Assembly (NCBI RefSeq): GCF_040219335.1
Contig: NZ_JAVJSQ010000044.1
Location: 124,001-188,000, forward strand
Direction of reading: 5' to 3'
Length of the DNA stretch: 64,000 nt
Origin: Gimesia sp.
GTDB lineage: Bacteria; Planctomycetota; Planctomycetia; Planctomycetales; Planctomycetaceae
Positions 8,280-17,228 of the stretch are shown here, one piece after another (the first letter of the stretch is position 1; every line of letters starts with the position of its first letter). The position numbers and the translations under genes are program-made. Under the pieces are notes generated by a model. The model was not told where the DNA came from, ran no database searches, and saw only the letters and a list, made by a program, of their open reading frames with translations.

Positions 8280-9689
8280 TTAAGCGAGTTCGGCGATCGG
8301 AGCAGAAGGACCTTCGACCAGAGGCGTGGGACGTCCTCCCGGTTTGATCCAGTGTCCGTAAGGATCGATGCCCAGCTTGCTGAACACGGTGGCCCCCAGG
8401 TCGCCTGGGCCCAGACGTCGTTCGGCGATTTCACCACCACGACGATCGGTAGCACCAATCACCTGACCGCCGGGCACACCTGCACCAGCAGCCAGCATCG
8501 ACATGACGGGAGTCCAGTGACCACGTCCATCGGTTTTGGTGATGACCGGCCCACGACCGAATTCACCCAGGACAAGGACCAGGGTTGAATCGAGCAGACC
8601 ACGTTCTTCCAGATCGCTAATAAGCGTCGTCACACCATGATCGAACGAGGGAAGCATCGGTTTCAGACCTTTGGTGATTCCGCCCCACTTGACTTCATCA
8701 CCGTGGTGGTCCCAGTGTCCCCAGGCATCACTCATGGTGATGAAAGTGACACCCGCTTCAACCAGGCGGCGGGCCAGCAGTGATTTGCGACCGAAAGAGC
8801 TGTCGCCGTACTTGTCGCGGATCTTCTGAGGTTCCTTGTTGAGGTCAAAGGCACGGGCGACATTACCTGACAGGACCATGTCGTATGCTTCCTGAACGTA
8901 GCGGTCCTGCAGGGCCAGGTCGGATGACATGTCAGCATGTTTTCGCATCTGGTCAAACTGACGGCGGAGTGCATCACGGTCGGTGAGGCGGGAAGATGTG
9001 ACGCCATCCGGCATGCCGAACTTACCGGCTGCTTTGACGCCGTCTAATGGTTCATAGCGATGTCCCAGGTGCCCTGCACCGTAGATATCGGCTGCCATGC
9101 TGTCGGCCAGCGCGACGAAACCAGGCATCCCCGGAACGTTGGGACCACGGAATTTTGCTGCGACCGAACCCATGGAAGGATAGCCGCCCCCGTCACGGTT
9201 GTCGTTGGTTCGACGCGATTTGGGATTCGCTGCCTGGAAGGTGGTGGGTGTGTGATTGCTGGCTGTGGCATCCATCGAGCGAATGATGGCGAACTTGTCC
9301 ATCATTGCTGCCTGCTTGGGCAGGTGCTCGCAAATTTCAATACCGCTGACTGAAGTCTGAATCGGATTGAAGGGACCACGAATTTCTTTCGGGGCTTGTG
9401 GTTTCAAATCCCAGGTATCAAGCTGACTGGGACCACCAGACAGCCAGATCATAATTACTGACTTGGCCTGGTACTTCTGACTGGTGTGTGCCTGGGGAGC
9501 AGCCTGTGCCTTCTGACGTAACAGCTCCGGAAGTGACAAACCAGCGAGACCAGCCATGCCTGTCTGCAGGAACCAGCGACGGCTGCCACTGCGAATCAGG
9601 TCTGAACCGGGAGCGAAACTGGCAAAACTGCTGCCGCTCTGATGGTGTCTTCCGTGTGTATTTTCTGGGTTGAAGTCTGACTGGGACAT
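8280..9689 (-). CDS. DUF1501 family protein with Tat-type leader
   Basis: 469 aa. GGGAG lies 7 nt before the ATG. The N-terminus carries RSGSRRWFLQTGMAGLAGLS near residue 34, a twin-arginine-like leader. Family landmarks follow: VIMIWLSGGPSQLDTWDLKP, ASNHTPTTFQAANP, GYPSMGSVAAKFRG, the SDAWGHWDHHGDEV segment, LVLGEFGRGPVI and GRGHWTPVMSMLAAG. It keeps the Asp/His-rich elements of the alkaline-phosphatase-like fold, but the enzymatic activity of the family is unknown. Unlike the other two DUF1501 genes in this window it has no PSCyt1/DUF1549 partner next to it. It lies downstream of an amidohydrolase and a sulfatase on the same strand, 285 nt from the former. Confidence 0.93.
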   Translation of the reverse strand: MSQSDFNPENTHGRHHQSGSSFASFAPGSDLIRSGSRRWFLQTGMAGLAGLSLPELLRQKAQAAPQAHTSQKYQAKSVIMIWLSGGPSQLDTWDLKPQAPKEIRGPFNPIQTSVSGIEICEHLPKQAAMMDKFAIIRSMDATASNHTPTTFQAANPKSRRTNDNRDGGGYPSMGSVAAKFRGPNVPGMPGFVALADSMAADIYGAGHLGHRYEPLDGVKAAGKFGMPDGVTSSRLTDRDALRRQFDQMRKHADMSSDLALQDRYVQEAYDMVLSGNVARAFDLNKEPQKIRDKYGDSSFGRKSLLARRLVEAGVTFITMSDAWGHWDHHGDEVKWGGITKGLKPMLPSFDHGVTTLISDLEERGLLDSTLVLVLGEFGRGPVITKTDGRGHWTPVMSMLAAGAGVPGGQVIGATDRRGGEIAERRLGPGDLGATVFSKLGIDPYGHWIKPGGRPTPLVEGPSAPIAELA

Positions 9690-9974
9690 CCGAATTCTCC
9701 CATTTCAAAATCGAGGAATCGATTATTAATTAGGATTAGATAAAAACTGGTGTGGTAAATAAAAAATAGCTTTTATCTCATACCCTGTGTGGTGAGTCGC
9801 GCTGGCAGGAATATGAAGGTTCTTTAATCATCAGCATACACAAATATGATCGGAAAGAACAGCGCGAAATTCCGCATAAATCTCCAGATTCGCCTGTCGT
9901 GTGTTGTTATGTATATATGTTTCTTGCTGTAATCACTAGATTCTGCATAAAACGTGGTGCCTGAAGGCCCGATT
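9690..9974. other. AT-rich intergenic region with an 8-bp inverted repeat
   Basis: 285 nt upstream of the DUF1501 gene. It is clearly more AT-rich than its surroundings. AGATAAAA (9738-9745) is repeated inverted as TTTTATCT (9771-9778), 25 nt apart. A TATATATG-like stretch lies near 9911-9921. Probable promoter region for the DUF1501 gene; no open frame. Confidence 0.4.
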
Positions 9975-10931
9975 TCAGGAAAGTTTTAACAGCTTGATTG
10001 CGTTTTCACGGCAGATCTTGCTGCGGACCTCGTCGGGCAGAACCAGTTTTTCGAACAGTTCGAACTGAGGAACATGCTGTCCGGGAGCGAGGTAATCGGT
10101 GCCGAACATGATTCGGTCCTGACGTCGGATCAGGAATTCTGTCCCGAATTCCATGTCACGGGAAATTGAGTTGGCACCCGAACCGGCGGAGAGATCTCCG
10201 TAGATGTTAGGGTAACGGCTCATCAGATCATCAATCGCACCACCTGGTTCAACTTTCGATTTCGGGTAGCCGCCCAGTGATTTCTGATCGAGCCCGCCGG
10301 AAATCGATGCCCACCAGCCGGGGCCATGACCGATGAAGTTCAGTTCGGGAAATGTCTTCAGTGCGTTCTCAAGTCGCTTCAGACCGGGAACATCTTTGCC
10401 GCGAATATTATCGATATGGAACAGCAGCGGAATGCCGACTTCCTGACAGGCTTCGTAAACACGCATCATCAGCGGATCGTCAAAATTCAGACCGACTTTG
10501 TGTTCCCCGAAGCCTTTGGCTCCCTGATCGACCCAGCCCTGGATCATGCCAGTGAGTGCCTTGACCGAGCCGGCGTGCGTCGTACGAGGGTCGACCGAGC
10601 AGAAGGGAATCAGACGATCGGGATGATCTTTGGCAGCCGCCAGCACCGATTCGGTTGTCTGCAGATACTTCGTGGATTCAGGCGAAGTCAAAGGCAGCAC
10701 TACCGCTTTCTCGACTTCGAATTCATCCATCCAGCTGATTAAGGCTTCAGGTGACAGATTCTTCTTCGGATCTGTGTAGGTGCCGATGTGCGTATGGACG
10801 TCAATGAACCCGGTGCCCGCTTCGATACTGGGAGCTGCTGCCTGAGCACGGCTGGTCGGCCATTGACCGGCTGCACAACCAAGGCCAGCGAGGAACAGTG
10901 ATTTCGAAAAGGCACGTCGGGAAATATTCAT
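9975..10931 (-). CDS. Exported amidohydrolase (Amidohydro_2 family)
   Basis: 318 aa. The N-terminus MNISRRAFSKSLFLAGLGCA is a twin-arginine signal (SRRAFSK). The remainder is a TIM-barrel metal-dependent hydrolase of the Amidohydro_2/2-pyrone-dicarboxylate lactonase type. It has the HxH metal motif in FIDVHTHIGTY (about residue 46), LLFHIDN and FIGHGPGWW supplying further His ligands, and the Asp of MFGTDYLAPG near residue 285. Substrate cannot be told from sequence; hydrolysis of a lactone, amide or carboxylated aromatic is the family range. GGAATGAG precedes the ATG. It is 97 nt downstream of the second sulfatase on the same strand, so a shared transcript is possible. Confidence 0.88.
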   Translation of the reverse strand: MNISRRAFSKSLFLAGLGCAAGQWPTSRAQAAAPSIEAGTGFIDVHTHIGTYTDPKKNLSPEALISWMDEFEVEKAVVLPLTSPESTKYLQTTESVLAAAKDHPDRLIPFCSVDPRTTHAGSVKALTGMIQGWVDQGAKGFGEHKVGLNFDDPLMMRVYEACQEVGIPLLFHIDNIRGKDVPGLKRLENALKTFPELNFIGHGPGWWASISGGLDQKSLGGYPKSKVEPGGAIDDLMSRYPNIYGDLSAGSGANSISRDMEFGTEFLIRRQDRIMFGTDYLAPGQHVPQFELFEKLVLPDEVRSKICRENAIKLLKLS

Positions 10932-11028
10932 CGCTCATTCCTTTGGGGGGATTTTTGAAGGAAGGTTCACAAATTGCTTTCTTCCATTCAAAACAACCCC
11001 CGCAGGAATTACAAGAGCGGTTCTGAAA

Positions 11029-12504
11029 TTATTTCGGGACGCGACGTCGGTTTTGGAACTTGATCTGTGTGACCCCTTGGGGATGCACGTTGGCTTGTTC
11101 AATGCGTGCGTGCAGCTGTATTGCCAGCTTCGCACGTACTTCTGCCGTCGCTGGATCGCTGGCCAGATTCTTCATTTCTGCAGCGTCAGACTTGTGATCG
11201 TAGAGTTCGACGCCCTGCTTTCCGTTGTCTCCCCATTCGGTATAACGATAACGAGGAGTCCGCAGGCTGTAGCCGTTGGCGTATTGAGTGAATGCCGAAT
11301 CGCGCGATGCCACGGAGGCGTCTTTCAGTGTGGGAACCTGACTCACTCCAGCTGCAGAGGCGGGGGCTTTCAGGCCCGTCAGTTCTGCCAGTGTGGGATA
11401 AAAGTCGACCATTTCTGCAGGTGCTTCTGCTGTCTGACCCTGGGCAAGTACACCCGGACCGGCGATGATCAGCGGCACATGCGTCGCATTTTCGTACAGC
11501 GTCGTTTTCTGCCAGTGTCCGTGCTCACCCATGTGATAACCATGATCGGAAGTGAAAACGACAATCGTGTTCTCTTCCAGCCCGCTCGCTTTCAGTGCTT
11601 CCAGGATCTTGCCGAGTTGTGCGTCAGCAAAGGTGATGGAGGCGTAATAGGCCTGGATTGCCTGGCGGGCCAGATCATCAGCCAGGTCGATCTGAACTTT
11701 CTTTCGTCTCACTGACTGCCGGGCCGGCTTGGGAATCGTGTCGAGATAGCCTTCGGGAACCTGTGGGACTTTGATCTGCTTAGTGGGATACTTTTCGAAG
11801 TAGTCCTTGGGAGCGACGTACGGTGTGTGTGGACGGTAGAGGCCGACCGCCATGAAGAACGGCTGCTTGCTTTTGGCAAACTTCTGCAGCTGTTCGATGG
11901 CGATATCCGCGGCAATGCCGTCTGTCTGTTCTGCGTCAGTTCCCTCCGCGGCGAGCCAGCTGAGTGTGCCTCCAAAACTACCGGGGGTCAGAGTGAAAAT
12001 CAGATCCTCGTCATCCACATCGCGTCCGCGGGGATTGAAGGTCTGATTCCAGGAATAAGGGTCGTCGTGTCCGCCGGTCCCGATATGTTTGGGAACGTTG
12101 TAGTGATAGATCTTGCCCACCCGGGTAGCGAAGTAACCGTTGTCGCGAAACATCTGCGGAATGGTTTTCACATTGGGAACGTGTTCGCGGATGTAGATCG
12201 CGTTGCGATGGACGAGCGTCTGATCGGGATACATGCCAGTCATGAAGGAAGCCCGACTGGGACCACACAGCGGAAACTGGCAGTAGGCATTCTGAAAGCG
12301 CACACCCCGTTTTGCCAGCTGATCGATATTCGGGGACTGGACCTGCGGATGACCGTAGCAGCCCAGGTCGCAGTTGAGGTCGTCGCAGATCAGGAACAGA
12401 ACGTTGGGTCTGCTCTCTTCAGCTGAGACGGCTGATAGAGAATTGAAAAACAGCGCGCCGCAAGCGAGGGCAAACAGCAGAGATCGACCGAGGCTGTGGA
12501 TCAT
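11029..12504 (-). CDS. Secreted sulfatase, iduronate-2-sulfatase-like
   Basis: 491 aa when started at ATG 12504, preferred because GGGAG lies 8 nt upstream and the next residues form a signal peptide (SLLFALACGALFFNSLSAVS); the frame runs open to 12555. Motifs: NVLFLICDDLNCDLGCYGHP with the first metal Asp pair, LCGPSRASFMTGMYPD with formylglycine Cys at residue 80 (CGPSR), GKIYHY, and VVFTSDHGYHMGEHGHWQK, the DHG.HLGEHG.W signature typical of iduronate-2-sulfatase and choline-sulfatase-like enzymes. The C-terminal region has the usual RTPRYRYTEW and ELYDHKSDAAEMKNL. It likely desulfates a uronic-acid-containing or algal polysaccharide in the periplasm. Confidence 0.94.
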   Translation of the reverse strand: MIHSLGRSLLFALACGALFFNSLSAVSAEESRPNVLFLICDDLNCDLGCYGHPQVQSPNIDQLAKRGVRFQNAYCQFPLCGPSRASFMTGMYPDQTLVHRNAIYIREHVPNVKTIPQMFRDNGYFATRVGKIYHYNVPKHIGTGGHDDPYSWNQTFNPRGRDVDDEDLIFTLTPGSFGGTLSWLAAEGTDAEQTDGIAADIAIEQLQKFAKSKQPFFMAVGLYRPHTPYVAPKDYFEKYPTKQIKVPQVPEGYLDTIPKPARQSVRRKKVQIDLADDLARQAIQAYYASITFADAQLGKILEALKASGLEENTIVVFTSDHGYHMGEHGHWQKTTLYENATHVPLIIAGPGVLAQGQTAEAPAEMVDFYPTLAELTGLKAPASAAGVSQVPTLKDASVASRDSAFTQYANGYSLRTPRYRYTEWGDNGKQGVELYDHKSDAAEMKNLASDPATAEVRAKLAIQLHARIEQANVHPQGVTQIKFQNRRRVPK

Positions 12505-12795
12505 GAATGTACTCCCAGGGGAATTAGAATTAAGAACCAGCGAATGTGTACACACTCTTATCCTAACAGAGTGGAGGCCCTGTTTCAGTAGGGAATACCA
12601 GGTTCCATTTGAAGTTTTTGAGGCTCAGACTGACTCGTGAATTACAGTTCAAACCCGATTTTTTGTTACAGAGATTTATTTCTGTGAATCCCTGTTAATT
12701 CTTATTTGTTTACTGCTAAACAGTATTGATTGTCTCTGAACTGGAGTTTAGCCTTACGGGAGCTCATTCTGTTACTCTTAAAGGTCGTTTTATTG

Positions 12796-15330
12796 ATGTC
12801 TGAGACTACTGTGATTGAATGCCCTAATTGTGGGGCTACGTTTAAAGCCAAATCAAAAGCAGCCCTGGGTAAAAAAGTTGCCTGCCCGAAGTGCCAGGTT
12901 CCTTTCGTGATCTCCACCCAGTCATCTTCCCCAAAGTCAAAGAAGCCGCAGCAGGCGGCTGCGCAACAGGATGCCTGGGACGACCTCTGGGATGAAGAGG
13001 ATGATTTGGAAGCCAGCCCGCCACCCCGTGAAACAGCAAACCGTCCTCGAGGCCGATCGGCGAAACGGAATCCGTCTTCAGGAGATTCTTTGAAGTGGAT
13101 CGGCCTGGCAGCCATCGTGGTGGTTGTCGGGGGAGGCATTGGTTTGATCGCTTTGAGTTCAGGGTCTTCCAGCTCTCAGAAATCTACGGATAATCTCGCC
13201 TCAAAACTGATGACCAAGGGGCAATCCGAGGAGAATACCCCTGAAAAGGCAGAGCCAGATAACGCTGCAATGGATGTTGTCCAAGTCAATACTGCAGAGC
13301 CGAAAGCTGCTGCTGAGCAGAAGGATCCGGCTGTCATTGCCAGTACTATTCCAGAGAAGCCCGTCGCACCCATGTCGGAGAAGGAGACCCCGGACCAGCG
13401 GTCTCTGACTCCTGCTCAGGCAGCGGAAGCGCATCTCCTGGTCTATCAGATTGTCAAAGTTGATGCTGGTGTTACGAGCTCACTCAGCAAAGCAACCAGG
13501 AACCAGAAATTAGCCAGTGACATGTTTTCCAGAGGCATCGCCAATACTGTCGATCAGGAATTGCAGCAGGCGAAAATTCCTTCCTACCTGTCGGGAACAA
13601 CTCAGATTGATCTTGAGAAGAAACTTCTCAGCCTGCAGGCTGATCCCCAGTCTGCGAAGCAGGTTGCTGACAGTATCAACAAAAGTGTCGCGATCAAAGT
13701 TCAGGTTGCGGAGACTCCCGAAGTGGTTGCGCTCGAACTCCCGGTAGATGAGGGGGACGAACTGGACTACAAGATCGATTTCGAGATCAAGCAGCTCGAA
13801 GAATCCTTCTCGAAACAGATTACCGCCAATCCGACTGCCGGGGCCAGTGTGCTGGCTCAACTCCTGAACCATCACCTGTCCCAGGCGATTCCGGAGTACA
13901 TTCCCGAAACGCTGAAACTGGATCTGGAATCGCGTAAAATGACGGTCCATCTGACCCGCTATCCCGAGATGTTTCTGTACTCTCGAATAAATAAGATCCC
14001 TTCGATTCCTGTCAACGTGGTCCCGATCCCCTATACCATTCGAGAGCTGCGAACGCCTGATCAACTCAAGCCGACCCAGGTCACTTTTAAAATCGAAGGC
14101 TTTAAAAATGATCATACCTACCGATTTGAAGAAGGGCATTCCTACAACTTCGATCGAGGGAGAGTCTACAGTGGCCTGATGTTTCCCCTGACGAACGTGA
14201 TCACCGGATATATCTCTGATTCCCTGGATGTTAATTTTGTCGAAAAGACTGTGACGTTTCAGCTGGATCATGAACCGGGCAGGAATCTGTCTAAGCGAAT
14301 CAATGAGTCTGTTTTTAATGATACGCTCCTTTCAGACCAGCCCCTCAAAACCGGTCCGCCGGAAACCCCTTTTCGGACCCCCGGGCGACCGAACAAACTT
14401 GTAGTAATGCGGATCAACGAAGCAAGGGAATTTAGCAAATCTATTTTCAGCGATCTCAATCCGGATGAAGTGAAAAGGCTACTGGCCAAAGAAGCGAGTC
14501 GGATGAACTCCTATTTTAATGGTGATCTCAGTGGCTTCATCGCGGATTCACTCGAAGTGGATCCGCAGCAGTTACTGATTGCCTTTCAGTTGGACCGCAC
14601 TCCGCCTGCAGATCTGTCTAAAATGGTGAATTCACTCTTCTTTTTCCATTTCAGGGTCGCTGACGAAATCGTCGCAGTACATGATGTGCAGTACGATCCG
14701 GAATCTTCTGAGAAGAGTATGGCTTTCCAGTTTGTAAATCATAATGCAATCGGACCGCACATTGATCGGGATTATATCCGGGGGAAAACAGAGGAGGTTT
14801 TGAGATATATGTTACATCGCTACGTCCCCAATTCACTCCAGATGGACTTTGATCAGGGAACCTTCGATATAAAAATGCGAATTGGGGGCAACGAGCAGAG
14901 CGAAATTCAGACGATCCTCGAGTGGCAGGGAAAAAACAAAATCGATATGACCTATGTTAAAACAGTCCCCCCTCAGGGGAAAGGAAAAGCGCACCCTCTG
15001 GGGATCGGCATGGTTACTGGATCCGGGGCGGGAATGGCTGTCGGTTCATCCGGTAAGCTGGCTACAGGCAAGTATCTGAAAGTGACGATTCAGTACGGCC
15101 TGTATGCAGGTAAAACGAATATCGTCCGCAGTGCCCGGTCTGCCCTGGATGGATTTACCTGGATTGATCTCAAAACATTTCAGGTTGATGAAGCGAAAAA
15201 AGAGATTACATTCGAGACCACCGGGGAGATGAATGTTCCCGCGCTCGATCGCTTGCTGAAACGCCAGAAGTTTTACCAGTGTGTTATCAACAGCGAGGCA
15301 TTACCCGAACCCGAGGACTCAGAGAAATAG
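12796..15330 (+). CDS. Zinc-ribbon / single-TM protein with about six ~105-residue repeats
   Basis: 844 aa from ATG 12796; AAGG lies about 11 nt before and the frame is open further upstream to 12730. Residues 6-37 form an MJ0042-like zinc ribbon with C9, C12, C30 and C33. A low-complexity acidic/proline region, one TM helix near 101-121 (WIGLAAIVVVVGGGIGLIAL) and an Ala/Glu/Pro-rich linker follow. The rest shows a recurring unit at roughly 105-residue spacing, seen as YLSGTTQIDLEKKLLSLQ (263), YIPETLKLDLESRKMTVHL (367), YISDSLDVNFVEKTVTFQL (472), FIADSLEVDPQQLLIAFQL (580), YVPNSLQMDFDQGTFDIKM (674) and WIDLKTFQVDEAKKEITFE (784). Topology would place the zinc ribbon in the cytoplasm and the repeats in the periplasm. 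I do not recognise the repeat family; function unknown. Confidence 0.85.
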   Translation: MSETTVIECPNCGATFKAKSKAALGKKVACPKCQVPFVISTQSSSPKSKKPQQAAAQQDAWDDLWDEEDDLEASPPPRETANRPRGRSAKRNPSSGDSLKWIGLAAIVVVVGGGIGLIALSSGSSSSQKSTDNLASKLMTKGQSEENTPEKAEPDNAAMDVVQVNTAEPKAAAEQKDPAVIASTIPEKPVAPMSEKETPDQRSLTPAQAAEAHLLVYQIVKVDAGVTSSLSKATRNQKLASDMFSRGIANTVDQELQQAKIPSYLSGTTQIDLEKKLLSLQADPQSAKQVADSINKSVAIKVQVAETPEVVALELPVDEGDELDYKIDFEIKQLEESFSKQITANPTAGASVLAQLLNHHLSQAIPEYIPETLKLDLESRKMTVHLTRYPEMFLYSRINKIPSIPVNVVPIPYTIRELRTPDQLKPTQVTFKIEGFKNDHTYRFEEGHSYNFDRGRVYSGLMFPLTNVITGYISDSLDVNFVEKTVTFQLDHEPGRNLSKRINESVFNDTLLSDQPLKTGPPETPFRTPGRPNKLVVMRINEAREFSKSIFSDLNPDEVKRLLAKEASRMNSYFNGDLSGFIADSLEVDPQQLLIAFQLDRTPPADLSKMVNSLFFFHFRVADEIVAVHDVQYDPESSEKSMAFQFVNHNAIGPHIDRDYIRGKTEEVLRYMLHRYVPNSLQMDFDQGTFDIKMRIGGNEQSEIQTILEWQGKNKIDMTYVKTVPPQGKGKAHPLGIGMVTGSGAGMAVGSSGKLATGKYLKVTIQYGLYAGKTNIVRSARSALDGFTWIDLKTFQVDEAKKEITFETTGEMNVPALDRLLKRQKFYQCVINSEALPEPEDSEK

Positions 15331-15344
15331 CTTAACCGGGAAGC

Positions 15345-15764
15345 TCAATCCTGAGTACGGGCGATATATTTTTCCATCAGTGCCAGGGTCTCAGGGCTGA
15401 CATGGTGCTCGATCCCTTCGGTGTCGGTGGCTGCTGTCTCTTCACTGACGCCGAGTGCGACCAGGAAGCTGAAGACGATTTCGTGGCGATGTCGGGAGTC
15501 TTTCGCGAGCTTCGTCCCCTTACTTGTCAGTTCGACGGGGCTGTAAGGTTCCGTCGTGACGTAGCCATCCCGCTGCAGGCGGCTCACGGTACGGTTCACA
15601 GTGACGTGACTGACGGCAAAGTGTTCCGCCAGATCTTTGACCCGGCAGACTCCCTGCTCTTCAATGACTTCTGCGATGGCCTCCACATAGTCTTCTGCTT
15701 TTTCCGTGGCATGATCCACACGGGTGCGCTCGTGTTGATTCTTCGGTTTCTTTTTTGCGGCCAT
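15345..15764 (-). CDS. mntR: Manganese-dependent transcriptional regulator MntR (DtxR superfamily)
   Basis: 139 aa. A Lys-rich N-terminal tail precedes a winged helix (EDYVEAIAEVIEEQGVCRVK, then DLAEHFAVSHVTVNRTVSRL as the recognition region) and a short dimerisation/metal domain containing RHRHEIVFSFLVALGVSE and DTEGIEHHVS. The absence of a C-terminal SH3/FeoA domain and the EGIEHHVS metal site fit MntR. The protein should bind Mn(II) and repress or activate manganese transport genes, none of which is in the window. It converges with the repeat-protein gene (14 nt between stops). A second, longer DtxR-family regulator lies at 34276-34959. Confidence 0.9.
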   Translation of the reverse strand: MAAKKKPKNQHERTRVDHATEKAEDYVEAIAEVIEEQGVCRVKDLAEHFAVSHVTVNRTVSRLQRDGYVTTEPYSPVELTSKGTKLAKDSRHRHEIVFSFLVALGVSEETAATDTEGIEHHVSPETLALMEKYIARTQD

Positions 15765-15939
15765 CCTGTTTTGCCTTTAGGGTTCTGATGATATGGAGCC
15801 CTATCTTAGCGGCCGGAAACCGTTTTTAACAGTCTGGAATACGTGAGAAACTGCACTCTTATCCTGTTCTGAAACCGACATTATGCATTGCCGATTTCTG
15901 AACTGGTCTCTCTGCGAATTCGTATTCTGTCGGGTGGCG

Positions 15940-17055
15940 TTACAGATGTTTTTCCACAAACGTCCAGGCAGAGGCATCGTTAAATTCATGTCCCCCTTCG
16001 AAAATGACATGCTCGAAACGATCCTGCAGATTGAGCTGCTCATAATATGCTTTGGCCCGGGGCGCCAGTTGCTTACCTTTCTCGCGATGCGAGGGCCGAT
16101 CGGTTGCACCTGCCTGAATCTGTAATGCACGGGGACAGATCAGCGCGACCAGGTCGGCATCATTGAAGAGCGTCATGCGATCCATAAAGCGAAAGTCGGG
16201 AGGGACCGAAAGTTCTTCTTCCTCGTAGCGGCCCTCCTGAACTCCAAAGTAACAGCTGGAGACCGCAACCTTAATTCGTGGATCGACGGCAGGAGTCACC
16301 AGGGCGTAATAGCCGCCGTAGGACAAACCAACCATCCCAATCCGACTGGCGTCCACTTCGGGACGTTTAATGAGTTCATCGATGGCATAGGTGATCTTGG
16401 CAATCTCGACTGCGGTGATACTGGTGCCGATGAGCCGCATGCGATCGTCAATCTGGCGGCGGATATCCTTCGGAAATTCGTCGGCACGGAACAGATGCTG
16501 TGGGGCATAGACAATATAGCCTCGTTTCACCGCACCACGGACCATGTCATTGTAGTTTGCACCACCGTTAAATAACGCAACTTCAGGCGATCCACCACCG
16601 CCGTGCATGGAGATAATCAGTGGGGCTTTCTCTTTCAGGGATTTGGGGAGAATAAAGATCCCCTCGGAGTGCACGCCTGGCAAAATCGGGAACATGGCCC
16701 GGTAGTAGACGCCGATACTGTCCTCGCCGATCTGTTTGTAGGAAGCTTTTAGATCGGGGCGCTTACCCGGTGGAGGATACCCGATACTCTGACAGAACGC
16801 ACCACGGTAAGCCTCTGCCGACTTTGCAAACGCGTCCGCCGATGAATAGTCAGGCTGAAACAGTTTCTTGAATCGACTCTGGTCGGCTGCCATCTTCTGA
16901 ATATAGGCATCCAGTTCCCGTGCCTGTGCGTTGCGAAGCGGATTCGAGTCGGCCACATTCTGATTGAAGTATTCAGACTTTTTTGAATCGGTTTGTCCAC
17001 AGGCCAGGGTGGGCAGCAGACTAAAGACCAGAGCCAGGGCGGAAACAGCTTTCAT
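15940..17055 (-). CDS. Secreted alpha/beta hydrolase (acetyl-xylan esterase / dienelactone hydrolase-like)
   Basis: 371 aa with a signal peptide ending near residue 20 (ALALVFSLLPTLACGQT). The alpha/beta-hydrolase fold is shown by PLIISMHGGGGSPE (oxyanion region), RIGMVGLSYGGYYAL with nucleophile Ser in G-L-S-Y-G, PRIKVAVSSCYFG, and a C-terminal FEHVIFEGGHEFND carrying the likely catalytic His. It resembles planctomycete carbohydrate esterases or prolyl-oligopeptidase-type hydrolases. The substrate is not determined; deacetylation of plant or algal polysaccharide is the contextual guess. It appears monocistronic. Confidence 0.83.
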   Translation of the reverse strand: MKAVSALALVFSLLPTLACGQTDSKKSEYFNQNVADSNPLRNAQARELDAYIQKMAADQSRFKKLFQPDYSSADAFAKSAEAYRGAFCQSIGYPPPGKRPDLKASYKQIGEDSIGVYYRAMFPILPGVHSEGIFILPKSLKEKAPLIISMHGGGGSPEVALFNGGANYNDMVRGAVKRGYIVYAPQHLFRADEFPKDIRRQIDDRMRLIGTSITAVEIAKITYAIDELIKRPEVDASRIGMVGLSYGGYYALVTPAVDPRIKVAVSSCYFGVQEGRYEEEELSVPPDFRFMDRMTLFNDADLVALICPRALQIQAGATDRPSHREKGKQLAPRAKAYYEQLNLQDRFEHVIFEGGHEFNDASAWTFVEKHL

Positions 17056-17228
17056 GTCACACGGTCCTTTCAGGGCAGGTAATACAGGCGTGGTGCGTTG
17101 GTGGATGCTGAGTATGATTCTAATTGAAGGAAGATAGCGAGTCTATCAGGCGCTGATAACACGAGCATACAATCATTGATCAGACATCAGCTGTTTTGGT
17201 GCGAATATATCTGATGCTCTGCTATCCT

